Shown one piece after another: positions 21,603-31,625 of a stretch of DNA of 64,000 nt (position 1 is its first letter; the number at the start of each line of letters is the position of its first letter). Under the pieces are notes generated by a model that was given only the letters and a program-made list of their open reading frames with translations, did no database searches and was not told the origin of the DNA. Made by a program: the position numbers and the translations under genes. Source of the DNA: Macrotis lagotis (Eukaryota; Chordata; Mammalia; Peramelemorphia; Peramelidae); assembly GCF_037893015.1 (NCBI RefSeq), contig NC_133666.1, positions 257,678,294 through 257,742,293 of the forward strand. Reading direction: 5' to 3'.

Positions 21603-22707
21603 ATGAGCAAGCAGAGAAACAAGAGGACGACCATTGAGAAATATTTTGTATATGAGCCCAAGAAGGATCAAAATACTCAGCCTGAAGATGAGGAAGCACA
21701 AGCTCCTGCATCTAAAAACTCCAAGAAAAAACAGAATTTGGGCTCAGGCTATGACAGAGCTCAAAAAAGATTTTGAAAATCAAATGAGGGAGTTAGAAGA
21801 AAAACTGGGAAAAGAAAGGAGAGATGCAGGAAAAACATGAAGATGAAGTCAGCAGCTTAGTCAAGGAAATCCAAAAAAATGCTGAAGAAAATAGCATGCT
21901 AAAAAACAGCTTAGGTCAAATGGATAAAACAGTTCAAAAAGTTATTGAGGGGAAGAATTCTTTAAAAAGCAAAATTAGCCAGATGGAAAAAGAGATAAGA
22001 AAAAATCTCTGAGGAGAACAAATCCTTCAGACAAAGAATAGAATTCAGGGAGATTGATGAATTTACCAGAAATCAGGAATCAATACTTCAAAACCAAAAA
22101 AATGAAAAATTAGAAGAAAATCTCATTGAAAAAACAACTGATATGGAAAACAGACTTAGGAAAGATAATTTAAAAAATTATTGGAATACCTGAAAGTCAT
22201 GATCAGGAATAGAGCCTTGACATCATTTTCAAAGAATTACTACAGGAAAATTGCCCTGATATTCTAGAAGCAGAGGACAAAATAGAAATGGAGAGAATAC
22301 ACCGATCCCCTGAGAAAGACATCCAAAAAAAAACAACCCCTAGGAATATTATAGCCAAGTTCCAGAACTCCCAAGTCAAAGAGAAAATATTACAAGCAGC
22401 CAAAAGAACACAGTTCAAATATCATGGAGCAGCAGTCAGGATCACACAGGACTTAGCAGCAAATACATTGGAAACTTTGTAGGGCTTGGAATACAATATA
22501 CTGGAAGGCAAAAGAGCTTAGAATGCAGCCAAGAATGAACTACCCAGCATGGCTGAATGTCCTCTTCCAGGGAAAAAGATGGACTTTCAATGAACCTTGG
22601 GAATTTCAAATGTTCCTTTTCAAATGGCCAGATCTGAACAGAAGGTTTGATCTTCAGATACAGGACTCAGATGAATCATGGAGTTTGGAGGAGAGGGGGA
22701 AAATATG
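21603..22707 (+). pseudogene. broken L1 ORF1 of half-L1 copy 2
   Basis: The start MSKQRNKR..TIEKYF at 21603 is the same as in copy 4. The conserved TELKKDFENQMRELEEKLGK coiled coil is at 21750-21820, followed by EKHEDEV..LVKEIQKNAEEN and SLGQMDKTVQKV. Frameshifts near 21725, 21830 and 22005 split the coiled coil. The C-terminal domain continues in two frames: TPRNIIAKFQNSQVKEKILQ (about 22340) to a TAG at 22480, then MQPRMNYPAWLNVLFQGKRW to 22708. Not functional. Confidence 0.9.
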
Positions 22708-23190
22708 AGGGACTTACTGATGACAAACTGCATGTATTCATGCTTAGAAAAATGACACTGGTATTACTCATATGAACCTTCTCAGTTTATAGAGCAGGTA
22801 GAGGGAGCTTTTATAGTTGAAGCACAGGAGAAAGCTGAATATGAAGATAAAATATGGTGTAAAAAGGGAGTCAATAGAATAAAAGGGAAATGTAATGGGA
22901 GAAAGAAAAAGGAGAGGGGGAATAGGACAAGATATTTCATATAATAAGATTTTTCTATTACAATGAGCTATTGCAATGACATGGAAGGGGGCAAGCAAGG
23001 GGGAATGAGGGAACCTTGGCTCTCATCAGTGGTGGCTAGGAGAGGAAACAGCATATATACTCAATGGAGTATAGGCATCTGGAATAAGAAGGAGGGAGGA
23101 GCAGGGGGAAGGGGTGGGGATGTGAGTTAAGGATGATAGGATGGACCATGGGGGGAGAGTGGTCAGATATAACACATTTTCTTTTTTACT

Positions 23191-23330
23191 TCTTGCAAGG
23201 GGTTGGGATTGGAAGGCTTGCCCAGAACCATAGAGCCCAGTAGATTCTGGGCCTAAGGGGTGGTATGGGGGCTCAGGACCTCTTGGCCCCAGGACCAGGG
23301 ATTTGTCTGCTGTGCCACTCAGCTACCCTA
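23191..23330 (-). mobile_element. SINE-derived module a in half-L1 3' UTR
   Basis: Plus-strand order is that of a reversed CORE-SINE: CTTGCAAGGGGTTGGG, GGCTTGCCCAGAACCA, GGGCTCAGGACC, CTGTGCCACTCAGCTACCC. It is more GC-rich and more diverged than stand-alone SINEs nearby. In copy 4 (45.5-45.6 kb) modules a and b appear merged. Confidence 0.7.
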
Positions 23331-23536
23331 CAGCAGAGTCAGAGTGAAAGGAGAGAAAAAGTATAGTACATGGCAGTGGAGAAATAAGAAAGGAGGGAGT
23401 TGCACTCAGCAATGGCAACGTTGGAAAAATACGGAAGTAACTTTTGTGATGGACTTACCATAAAGAATGCGATCCACCCATGACAGAGTTATTGGTGTTG
23501 GAACAAAGACTGAAGCATATTTTTTATTATTATTAT

Positions 23537-23680
23537 TTGGGGGAGGTTACAGGGCAAATGGGGCTGGGTGGCCTTCCTGGGACCACATAGCAGGGTGATC
23601 TTTGGGTGTCTGAGGCTGGATTTGGACCCAGGTGCTCCTGGCTCAAGGGCCAATGCTCTGTCTGCCACCCAGCCACCCCT
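23537..23680 (-). mobile_element. SINE-derived module b in half-L1 3' UTR
   Basis: Reversed CORE-SINE order: AGGGCAAATGGGGCTGGGTGG, CACATAGCAGGGTGATC, GTGTCTGAGGCTGG, GCTCCTGGCTCAAGGGC, CTGCCACCCAGCCACCCC. It is joined to module c by CTACTATTATTACTATT, a junction shared with copy 4. Confidence 0.8.
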
Positions 23681-23730
23681 ACTATTATTACTATTTTATT
23701 TTATTTTTGGTATTTTTTTTCCTTCTTTTT

Positions 23731-23875
23731 TGGTTTTTGCAGGGCAGTGGGGATCAGGTGGCTTGCATGTCATATGGCTCAGTGATTGTTGGGTTTACGG
23801 GGCTGGATGTGGGCTCGGGTGCTCGTGGCTCCAGGGCTGGTGCTTCGTCCATTGCGGCCATCTGACCATACCTAC
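23731..23875 (-). mobile_element. SINE-derived module c in half-L1 3' UTR
   Basis: It begins GGTTTTTGCAGGGCAGTGGGG, then GATCAGGTGGCTTGCATGTCA, GGGCTGGATGTGGGCTCGGG, and ends ATTGCGGCCATCTGACCATACC. Copy 4 carries the same module at 45280-45425, with the same unusual GCTCGGGTGCTCGTGGC variant, so both come from one captured ancestor. Confidence 0.85.
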
Positions 23876-24053
23876 AGTTATTACTATTATTTTTTTATTT
23901 TAATTTTTTTCTCTCCCTTTTAATTTATTGCCCAAACAAGTCTATATTCATGGGGAGGGAGGGGTATTTTGTTTACTCTTAAACAAGAATATTTTACTAA
24001 TGTAAAATAAAACATTTGTACAAAATGAGAATAAAAAAAAATATGGTGCTGAT

Positions 24054-24339
24054 TCCTAAACCTGGAAGTACTAAAACAGACAAAGAAAGTAATAGACCAT
24101 CCATTCTTCCTAATAAGCATTGATGCAGAAATCTTAAACAAAATGTTAGCAAAGGGACTATAGCAAGTTATTGCTAGGATATTACAGCATGATCAAGTTG
24201 GATTTATATGAGATAGGCAGGGATGGTTCAATATTAGAAAAACATTAAACATATTTGAACATATCAATAAAAAAATCAACAGAAATCATCTGATTGTCTC
24301 AATAGATGATGAAAAAGCCTTTGACAAAATACAATATCC
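24054..24339 (+). mobile_element. old L1 ORF2, reverse-transcriptase region
   Basis: Reading resumes straight after the target duplication of half-L1 copy 2. It encodes an IPKPGST.TDKESNRPSILPN-like palm motif, an ILNKMLAKGL motif, [19 protein letters not shown] and finally [10 protein letters not shown], all standard L1 reverse-transcriptase landmarks. In-frame stops (for example after VGFI) show it is dead. A SINE pair interrupts it at 24340. Confidence 0.9.
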
Positions 24340-24658
24340 ATGGAGCAGTTAGGTCGTGTAGTGGATGGAGCACTGGCCCTGGAGTCAGTAGTACCTGAGG
24401 TCAAATCTGGCCTCAGACATTTAATAACTACTTAGCTGTAAAGGGCAGCTAGGTGGCATAGTGGTAACGCACCAACCTTGGAGTCAGGAATACCTTGGTT
24501 CAAATCCCTTCTCAGACACTTAATAATTACCTAGCTGTGTGGCCTTGAGCAAGCCACTTAACCCAGTTTGTCTTGCAAAAAAACCCTAAAAAGTAATTAA
24601 TTAGCTATGAGGCCTTGGACAAGCCACTTAACTCCATTTGCCTTGCAAAAAACCTAAA
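24340..24658 (+). mobile_element. SINE inserted in SINE, inside L1 ORF2
   Basis: The outer SINE starts GGAGCAGTTAGGTCG and runs to about 24438. A second full SINE (24440-24590, AAGGGCAGCTAGGTGGCATA to a CAAAAAAACCC tail) splits it. The outer 3' end resumes at about 24595 with TTAGCTATGAGGCC and ends in an A-run. The outer target duplication is AAAATACAATATCC (24326-24339) against AAAATACAAGATCC (24659-24672). The inner one is roughly TAACTACTTAGCTGTA against TAATTAATTAGCTATG. Confidence 0.9.
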
Positions 24659-24884
24659 AAAATACAAGATCCCTTCCATTTGAAAACACAAAAGAGAGTA
24701 TAGAAATAAATGGAGTTTTTTTTTTTTTACTAAAAATAATAACAGTATTTATCTAAAACCATCAACAAATATTAAATGTAATGGGGATAAAGGCGGATTG
24801 AAACAAGAATGTCCTTACGACCATTACTATTCAATATAGTATTAGAAATGTTAGCTCTAACAATAAGAGAAGAAAAAGAAATTG

Positions 24885-24917
24885 AATTACATTACATTAC
24901 ATTAATTACATTAAATT
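24885..24917 (+). repeat. (ATTAC)n short tandem repeat
   Basis: About five ATTAC units, the last ones imperfect, placed exactly where the host L1 ORF2 skips from the RT region to the C-terminal region. Confidence 0.85.
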
Positions 24918-25148
24918 AAAAAGCTTTTACATCAATAAAACCAATACAGTCAAGATTAAAAGGAAAACAGAAAGCTGGGAAAACATTTTCACTGCACAGG
25001 TCCTGATAACCTCTAAGATATTTCTAAAATTTATAGAGAATTGAATCAAATTTATAAGGTTGCAAGTCATTTCCCAGTTGAGAAATGGTCAAAGTATATG
25101 AACAGGTAGTTTTCAAATGAAGAAATTAAATAATAATATTAAATCAAT

Positions 25149-25149
<1 letters not shown>

Positions 25150-25190
<41 letters not shown>
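25150..25190 (+). repeat. (TA)n microsatellite
   Basis: About 20 TA units. It is followed at 25230-25285 by an AT-only near-palindrome built from AAATTTAAATTTAAA blocks. Both lie in the L1 ORF2/3' region. Confidence 0.95.
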
Positions 25191-25193
<3 letters not shown>

Positions 25194-25574
25194 ATATGAA
25201 GAAATACTCCAAATCATTATTATTTAGAGAAATTTAAATTTAAATAAATTTAAATTTAAACAACTTAATAGTAAATTTAAACAACTATGAGGTATCACCT
25301 TATGCCTATTTGATTGACTACAATGACAAAAAGGGAAACATTGAACATTTAACATTGGAGAAGTTGTGGGAGGATTGGGACATTAATGAGATGTTGGTGG
25401 AGTTGTGAACTAATTCTTCAGAGTAATATGAAACTATTCTCAAAGAGCAATAATGCCAATCATACCCTTTGATTCAGCAATACTAATACTCGACCTATTT
25501 CCAAAAGAAATTATAAAAAAATGGAAAAAATGTCACCATGTTTCAAAATAATCATGGCAGCCCCCCTCCCCTTT

Positions 25575-25722
25575 TCTTTGGTTTTTGCAAGACAATAGCA
25601 TTAAGTGTCTGTTCAAGGTCACCCAGTTAGATAATTATTAAGTATCTCAGGCTGGATTTAAACTCAGTTCCTCCTGAATCCAGTCCTGGTACTTTATCCA
25701 CCTTGCCACACAACTACTTCTA
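25575..25722 (-). mobile_element. marsupial CORE-SINE, antisense
   Basis: TTTGGTTTTTGCAAGACAATAG, CAAGGTCACCCAGTTAGATAA, CTGGATTTAAACTCAG and ending CACACAACTACTTCT. Moderately diverged, inserted in the L1 3' UTR. Confidence 0.85.
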
Positions 25723-26039
25723 TAACAGACCTTTTTGTCATGGCAAAGAATTTGAAATTGAGCATATGCCCATCAATTGAAGAATGGTTGAATGGTTATA
25801 TGAATGTTATTGAGTACTATTGTTCTGTTAAAAAAAATAACCATAATATTCAACTCTAGAGAAGCATGGAATGAAGGACAGGAGCTGATGCTAAACAAAG
25901 AGAACAGAACCAAGAGAACACCATATATATTAACATTTTGAGTTGATCAATCTTGATGGATGCAGTTCCTTTTAGCAGTTCAGAGAGCTAGAGCAGCCCT
26001 GGGAGACCTGTTATGGACAATGCTATCCATATCTAAAGA

Positions 26040-26070
<31 letters not shown>

Positions 26071-26369
26071 TCTACAGAATCTGAATGAATATTATGCTCA
26101 ATTTTTAAAAAATTCTCTTCTGTTTTTTCTTCCTATCTCATGGTTTTCTTTTTTTTTCTCTTAGTTCTAATTCTTCATAGAGAAAATGATTAATCTGTAA
26201 AAATGTCAAATATGAATGTCTATGTTCAGTGTTCAACAGATGGTTCACTGTTGGGGGGAGAGGGATGAGAAGGGAGGGTGGAAGGAAACTGTGCAACATC
26301 AATTGAAGGGAAAAAAAAAGAAAAGCATATCTTATGAATAATAGTTTATTTTTACCATTTACCATGTAA

Positions 26370-27135
26370 AAACAATTTTAGCATTTAATTTTTAATAAAT
26401 TTTGAGTTTGAACTTCTCCATTTCGTTTTCTTCATCTCCCCTCTCTGAAACAATGAGCAATTTGCCAAATTTTATATATAATATAAAATATATATTTAAT
26501 ATGAAAATATGCAAATGCATATTTCCATATTAGTATTTTTGTGAAAGAAAACAGATCAAAAAAAGTACAAAAAGCATGATTTGATTTGCACAGAGATCCC
26601 ATCATTTTTCCTCTTCTGGATGTGGACACCATTACTGTGTACAATTACTCCTGGTTCTATTCACTTAACTTTGCATTAGTTCATAAGTCTTTCCAGGTTT
26701 TTCTGAGAGTAACATAAAGCACAATAATACTCCAGCACAATCATACACCACAACTGGTTCAGCCATTCCCAACTGATCTCAGTTTCTAAATATTTGCTAT
26801 CATAAAAAGAACTGTTATCATTTGGGGAGTGACTTATAGTTTTATAAATTTGCTGTAACTCACCCCCCCCTTCAGTTTTCTCCTTTCCTTTTAATCCTGC
26901 ATAGGATTTTGTTCATATGAAAATTTTTAATTCAATATAATAAAAATATCATTTTACTTTTCATAAAGATATCTGTTACTTGGTCATAAATTCTTTCCTT
27001 TTCCATACAACTGACAGTTAAACTATTCTGTGTTCCCCTAATTTATTTATATTATCATCTTTTATGTCTATATCATTTACCCATTTTGATCTTACTTTGT
27101 TATATGTTATAAGATGGTGGTCTATACCTGAGAGA
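26370..27135 (-). mobile_element. L1 LINE 3' fragment, antisense
   Basis: The minus strand shows an L1 3' UTR and the end of ORF2. Plus-strand landmarks are TTTTCCTCTTCTGGATG, CAGCCATTCCCAACTGATC, TTGCTATCATAAAAAGAACTG, and TTTTATGTCTATATCATTTACCC close to its 5' break. It lies tail to tail with the end of the plus-strand L1 at 26335. Confidence 0.75.
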
Positions 27136-27626
27136 AACGAGTATCAAGAAATTGAGAATTATTAACAGAATCAAAACAGGATAGGCAGTGTTTGTAGGAT
27201 AGGTACACATTTATCATATGCCTTTGTTGCCAGAGATAATATCCAGAAATAAGAAGACATGCCAAAGAGAAATGTAATAGTTCCCTGTGTTTGGATATGT
27301 CAATTTAAATGTTAAACCATTTTTTAAATTTAAATTTAAGAGGAAGAGCATCTCTGAAACTGCCTGAGATTCTTTCAGTTTTAGAAAATAAGGTCACAAC
27401 AGTTGGGGTTTTTCATTTCTTCCTGGTTATTGATCAATTCCTTGGATTATTTTGTAGAATCTTGTTCCAGGACTGGTGATGATTCATAGAGAATTCTTTG
27501 AAGTCATTTTAGAAAGTTTTCCTGCCAGTGAAAGCAGCATTAGAGGCACATGCCCTTAAATTCTTCTGTATTATTCTCCTCCCTTATTTTGTCAAATATC
27601 TTCTAAGAGAATTTTTTAAAATCTTT
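27136..27626. other. unassigned sequence
   Basis: No repeat or gene recognised. No open frame worth noting. Confidence 0.35.
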
Positions 27627-27690
27627 TTTTTTTTAGTTTTTGCAAGGCAATGGAGTTAAGTGACTTGCCCAAGGCCACACAGCTAGGTCC
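27627..27690 (-). mobile_element. CORE-SINE 3' fragment, antisense
   Basis: Only the poly(T), GTTTTTGCAAGGCAATGGAG, and the block up to CACACAGCTAGGTCC are present, so it is a strongly 5'-truncated SINE. Confidence 0.85.
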
Positions 27691-27774
27691 TAAAATCCTT
27701 TTTTTAAATGGAATATGCTCCCAAATTTCAGCCATCTGAATTAGCACTTATTCTAAAAGGTTTTTTTGGTTAGC

Positions 27775-28018
27775 AGCTAGGTGGTACAGTGGGTGGAGTA
27801 TTGGGCCCAAAGTCAGGAAAACTCATCTTTCTGAGTTCAAATCTGACCTCATATTACTTACTAGCTATATGAACCTGGGCATGCCACTTTACCCTATTTG
27901 CCTCAGTTTCTCATTTATAAAATAAGCTGGAATATAAAATAGCCAATCACTCCACTATCATTGTCAAGAAAATCCCAAGTGAGATCATGAAGAGTTAGAT
28001 ATAACTGAGCAAGAACTG
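27775..28018 (+). mobile_element. Mar1-like CORE-SINE
   Basis: The head AGCAGCTAGGTGGTACAGTG, a TCTGAGTTCAAATCTGACC box, CTCAGTTTCTCATTTATAAAA, and the long Mar1 tail (CACTCCACTATCATTGTCAAG, GAGATCATGAAGAGTTAG, ATAACTGAGCAAGAACTG). Confidence 0.85.
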
Positions 28019-28494
28019 TGAGTTTAGAAGAGTGAAAACTGAAATAGAGCTCCCTTCCTTCCTTCCCCTCCTGTCTCTCCTCTCTTTCCTCTTGGTTAGG
28101 GAAAAACAGTCCCTAAAAGTCTTATTTCTTGCTTGCTTTTGATCTGAAATCCTTATTTTAGTTTCCAGGGAGGCTAGGAGATTATTGGAACATGAATGTG
28201 AGACAGGCAGCTCTATTCTACTGATAAAGATATGACCTGCTGCTCCAAAGAATGTACCTCTGTAGGTCTAATTTGATGTTCTAAGAGGTAGAAATAGTTC
28301 ATCTTTTCAGAAGTACCTTAACTCTTTGGGGTGTCTTTGTATGTGTCCATTTAATGTACCAAAGAAAGCAGATGAAGAAAAAAATCCTTGATGAAAGGGT
28401 TCATGCACCTTGCTAGAAGTGACCTAAGTAATTTCTTCACAGTGGTAGGATCAGACTACCTATTTCAAAAATCTTGTTCATATGTTGTTTTATC
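28019..28494. other. unassigned sequence
   Basis: Includes a CCTTCC-rich tract at 28050-28090. No gene or known repeat seen. Confidence 0.35.
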
Positions 28495-28695
28495 CTTCAT
28501 AAGATCATAAGATAATAGATGTAGAGCTGTCAGGCAGCTAAGAGTCTTTCCATCTAATGCATTCGTTTTACAAAAGGGAAAATTAAGACTCAGAGAAGTT
28601 AAGTGAGTTTTCCAAGATCATAAAATTGAAAATTGAAGAACTGAAATTTGAACTTGTATCCATGGATTCTAATCACTGCATTCTGTGTTATCTGT
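28495..28695 (-). repeat. MIR-type CORE-SINE relic
   Basis: Reversed MIR order: ATAGATGTAGAGCTGTCAGG, a TTTACAAAAGGGAAAATTAAG block, CTCAGAGAAGTTAAGTGAG and TTTGAACTTGTATCCATGG. Confidence 0.75.
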
Positions 28696-28699
28696 ATTG

Positions 28700-29079
28700 T
28701 TATCATAGATATCTTTTTTGTACTCAACCCTTCCAATTTGAAGATTCAAATTTTCTTTGATAGAAAAGCAACTGATCATGGTGGTTTTTTTTAAATAAAG
28801 GCACAAGGTACATATGACTGGGAAAATATGAGAACTACCTTCTCAATATTCTTTCTTGGCTACTCAACTCATTTAAGGTTATATTTAAATTAACTTTCAT
28901 GAATTAGAGAGAGCTGAAAGTTAAATTTTTGACCATGAGCATTTACTCTGTCAATTGGAAAATGCTACAAATATGGACTTACTCTATTATTTTGTTAATT
29001 TTCTAAATTCTAAACAATTATGGAGAAAGTATTAATAAAACAGATTAAACTTTAAAGTATGTCCTGCCTTTCCCAGAGC
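28700..29079. other. unassigned AT-rich sequence
   Basis: No gene or repeat recognised. Confidence 0.35.
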
Positions 29080-29325
29080 CTTTTGTTAAATACTTATCAG
29101 CACACCCCTAGCTTTAAGGATTTTCAAAAGATTTTACAGATATTGTATGTTTTTATTCTCACAAAAATCTTAGGAGTAAGGAATGATGATTCTTCCTATT
29201 TTACATTGGAAGAAGCTAAGTATATACTTTGTCAAAAGTCACACAGACAGTACGTATCTGAGGCCAGATTTGAATTCAGGTCTTCCTGACTCCAGGTCAA
29301 GGGCTTTATCTAGCCACTATGGACT
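29080..29325 (-). repeat. MIR-type CORE-SINE relic
   Basis: Reversed MIR: a TTACAGATATTGTATG region, AGTCACACAGACAG, GGCCAGATTTGAATTCAGG and CTTCCTGACTCCAGG. The two short plus-strand frames across it are accidental. Confidence 0.7.
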
Positions 29326-29744
29326 GAATTACAGAATGGGAAACACTCTTAGAGAAGAAAACATATTCTAAGAAGATAAATAAGAAGACAAAATAGTGGT
29401 GACCTGGGATGTACATTTATTGAAATGTATAATTTGCATGGTTTTTAATACCACTCACTACACTAAGAGGAAGGTGTTGTATTACAGAATGTTGCTTGAG
29501 TTAGTTTGAGTAGCAAGGAAGAAATATGACAGCAGAACCAGTTTCTTTTTCTTGGAATTGTGAGAATAATAATTCTTGTTTAATCTGTCTATTAAAATTG
29601 AATTCTAAATTCAACAATGGTTCATTTTTTCCTCTTCAAGTTTTTAATGATTACTTGACAAATGAAATTAAAGTCACATACAAAAATATAATCTTTGACC
29701 TTCCTTTAAAAGAACAAAGCACCATAATTAAAAAAAAAAAACAG
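29326..29744. other. unassigned sequence
   Basis: No recognisable gene. The 88-codon plus-strand frame at 29526-29792 has no motif and runs into a MIR relic. Confidence 0.35.
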
Positions 29745-29860
29745 TGTAATGAAATGGGTTTTCTTAAGGAAAGACCTGACCTCAAATTCTGACCCTGCCA
29801 CTTACTAGTTAAGCAATCTTGAAGATTTTAAATTTCTACCAGTATAAAATGAAGATATTA
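29745..29860 (+). repeat. MIR-type CORE-SINE relic
   Basis: AAATTCTGACCCTGCCACTTAC, then a GTTAAGCAATCTTGAAGA region and a decayed TATAAAATGAAGAT block. Confidence 0.65.
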
Positions 29861-29939
29861 ATGACTTCATGAGCTAAAAAGTTGTATACATGATTTGTAA
29901 TTCTCTAGGTCTAGGAACTCTCCAACATAGAATAAAACT

Positions 29940-30075
29940 ATTACATAACTTAGTAGCTAAGACTTAGAGCATTTCCTGAGACTCAGAGAAACTGTAATTT
30001 ATCCATGGTCATACAGTTATTCTGTGTGACTGATAGTCCCAGGATTCTAGTCACAAGACCACTCAGCTTCTCATA
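29940..30075 (-). repeat. MIR-type CORE-SINE relic
   Basis: Reversed MIR: CCTGAGACTCAGAGAAACTG, CATGGTCATACAGTTAT and a TCCCAGGATTCTAGTC region. Confidence 0.6.
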
Positions 30076-30164
30076 GGGTTGATATATGGTTTATGGAAGA
30101 ATAGAAAGTGAGTACTTTGTAACTATAAACTTTTACATCAGTGAGATATCACTGGCATTTCCTC

Positions 30165-30171
<7 letters not shown>

Positions 30172-30218
<47 letters not shown>
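30172..30218 (+). repeat. (TG)n microsatellite
   Basis: About 23 uninterrupted TG units. It creates a cysteine-valine run in an accidental frame. Confidence 0.97.
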
Positions 30219-30220
<2 letters not shown>

Positions 30221-30223
30221 CTA

Positions 30224-30792
30224 TACATATTATTATATCTGATTTTAACTTATTCTAGGAATGTACACTATCCTTTCTTACTTTGCCATTGTCAGAGAGC
30301 AAATGAAGAGCACTGAATGTTTGGGAGGAGTTTGTAATTATTATCCTTTTAAATAGGATCATATCAAGGAGAAGGTGTAAAAACTATTTAGAAAAAAGGG
30401 GCAACTATTCTGAAATCAGAGGGAAGAAGTTTAGAGATCTAGGCACTGAAAGTATCTTATTGAGACTATGGAATAGTAAATATGAAAACAGTGGATTGTG
30501 ATAGATTGGAAAAAATACAACTGAACTAATTCAATGCATCATCCTAAGACAGGTGTGAATGATCTGGTTCTACCTCAAAGATTCATACAAGCCTGCAGAT
30601 ATTTTTAGTTTTTTCTCATAAGAGGCTGCATCATTGTTTTATTCATCATGGCCATCATCAAGTTCAGTCATGCTTCAATTTATAAAATGGATGCGTTAGG
30701 AAAAGTTCTCTGTAAAGTGGGATATCATATGTCACATTACATTTTCTATTGATTCATAAGCTGGAGTTTAAAATGAGTTCCTAGGGGAACAG
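30224..30792. other. unassigned sequence
   Basis: No gene or repeat recognised in this stretch. Confidence 0.35.
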
Positions 30793-30806
30793 TCATAGGG
30801 CAGTTT

Positions 30807-30963
30807 TTTTTTTTTTTTTAGGTTTTTGCAAGGCAAATGGGGTTAAGTGGCTTGCCCAAGGCCACACAGCTAGATAATTATTAAGTGTCTGAGACTGGAT
30901 GTAAACCCAGGTACTCCTGACTCCAGGGCCAGTGCTTTATCCACTGCACCACATAGCTGCCCC
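30807..30963 (-). mobile_element. marsupial CORE-SINE, antisense, with target duplication
   Basis: A near-consensus copy from poly(T) and GGTTTTTGCAAGGCAAATGG to CACCACATAGCTGCCCC. The target duplication is CATAGGGCAGTTT (30794-30806) against CATAAGGCAGTTT (30964-30976), one mismatch, so this is a fairly young insertion. Confidence 0.95.
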
Positions 30964-30976
30964 CATAAGGCAGTTT

Positions 30977-31139
30977 TAAAACTTTTGCTAGAGAAGGGGT
31001 TAATGTGGGATCTGAACCTTCATCCTTATTAACCGATTATATCTTCTGGAATTTGGGAAGACCCCGAATCTTATTTGCTTTGATTATTTGCTTGTTGTCT
31101 TTTGTGGATCTCTAGAAAATCATGTATGTGTATTTGTAT

Positions 31140-31190
<51 letters not shown>

Positions 31191-31424
31191 GACTCGCTTG
31201 AGAAAATTACAATATTATTGAACCATTAAAGACAGCTATACCTCCTCCCTGATTCCCAAAGCAGGCTCAGAATAGAAGAGGAATGTTTTAGACTATAGGA
31301 ATTTCTGTCTAGTTTCTTCTATAATCATGTAGTTGTGTGTCTTTTAGGGGGAAAAGAAGTGAGGTCACACACCTTGCTCTTCACTTTCTTGAGTCCCAGT
31401 TAATAATCAAACAAGAAGAAATAG
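30977..31424. other. unassigned sequence around a GA microsatellite
   Basis: No gene recognised. Contains the GA tract listed separately. Confidence 0.35.
31140..31189 (+). repeat. (GA)n microsatellite
   Basis: GAGAGAAAGA followed by about 19 uninterrupted GA units. Confidence 0.97.
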
Positions 31425-31625
31425 CATAGTTCAATGGGGGAAAAAAAGAACAAAACAGTGCTGAATTTGGACAAGACCTGAATTCAAATACAGGTTCTGC
31501 CTTTTACTATCTGCTCTACCTTGTTCTGTGGCTCTTGGCTAATTCCTCTGTGGGAGGAAAATGGTGGATTAAATGACTTCTAAGTTCCTTTCAAGACTGC
31601 AATCCATAATTCTATGAATTTCTGA
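31425..31625 (+). repeat. MIR-type CORE-SINE relic
   Basis: GACCTGAATTCAAATACAGG, a decayed core, then the marsupial MIR 3' block (ACTTCTAAGTTCCTTTCAAG, CAATCCATAATTCTATGA). Confidence 0.65.

Larger units (their letters stand above)
20878..24038 (+). mobile_element. half-L1 element, copy 2, with captured SINE modules
   Basis: A complete insertion of 3161 bp. The 15-bp target duplication AAATATGGTGCTGAT is perfect at 20863-20877 and 24039-24053, interrupting an L1 reverse-transcriptase frame that reads on across it. Order: GC-richer 5' UTR (20878-21602), broken ORF1 (21603-22707), spacer-like 3' UTR (22708-23190), three antisense SINE-derived modules (23191-23330, 23537-23680, 23731-23875), then a private tail ending in an A-rich run. 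There is no trace of ORF2. The perfect duplication implies retrotransposition as a unit, presumably by L1 enzymes in trans. Confidence 0.9.
24673..26335 (+). mobile_element. old L1 ORF2 C-terminal part and 3' UTR
   Basis: After the SINE pair ORF2 continues with [26 protein letters not shown] RT sequence in a broken frame up to about 24880. It then jumps across a pentamer tract to the C-terminal KAFTSIKPIQ..KGKQKAGKTFS-like region (about 24920). A 3' UTR with GTTGTGAACTAATTCTTCAG, GAAGAATGGTTGAATGG and GGGGGGAGAGGGATGAGAAG follows, ending in an A-rich tail near 26320-26335. A (TA)n tract, an AT palindrome and an antisense SINE lie inside. Confidence 0.8.

Noticed and set aside
23568..23903. 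111-codon plus-strand open frame
   Set aside because: Same SINE modules in half-L1 copy 2; not a protein.
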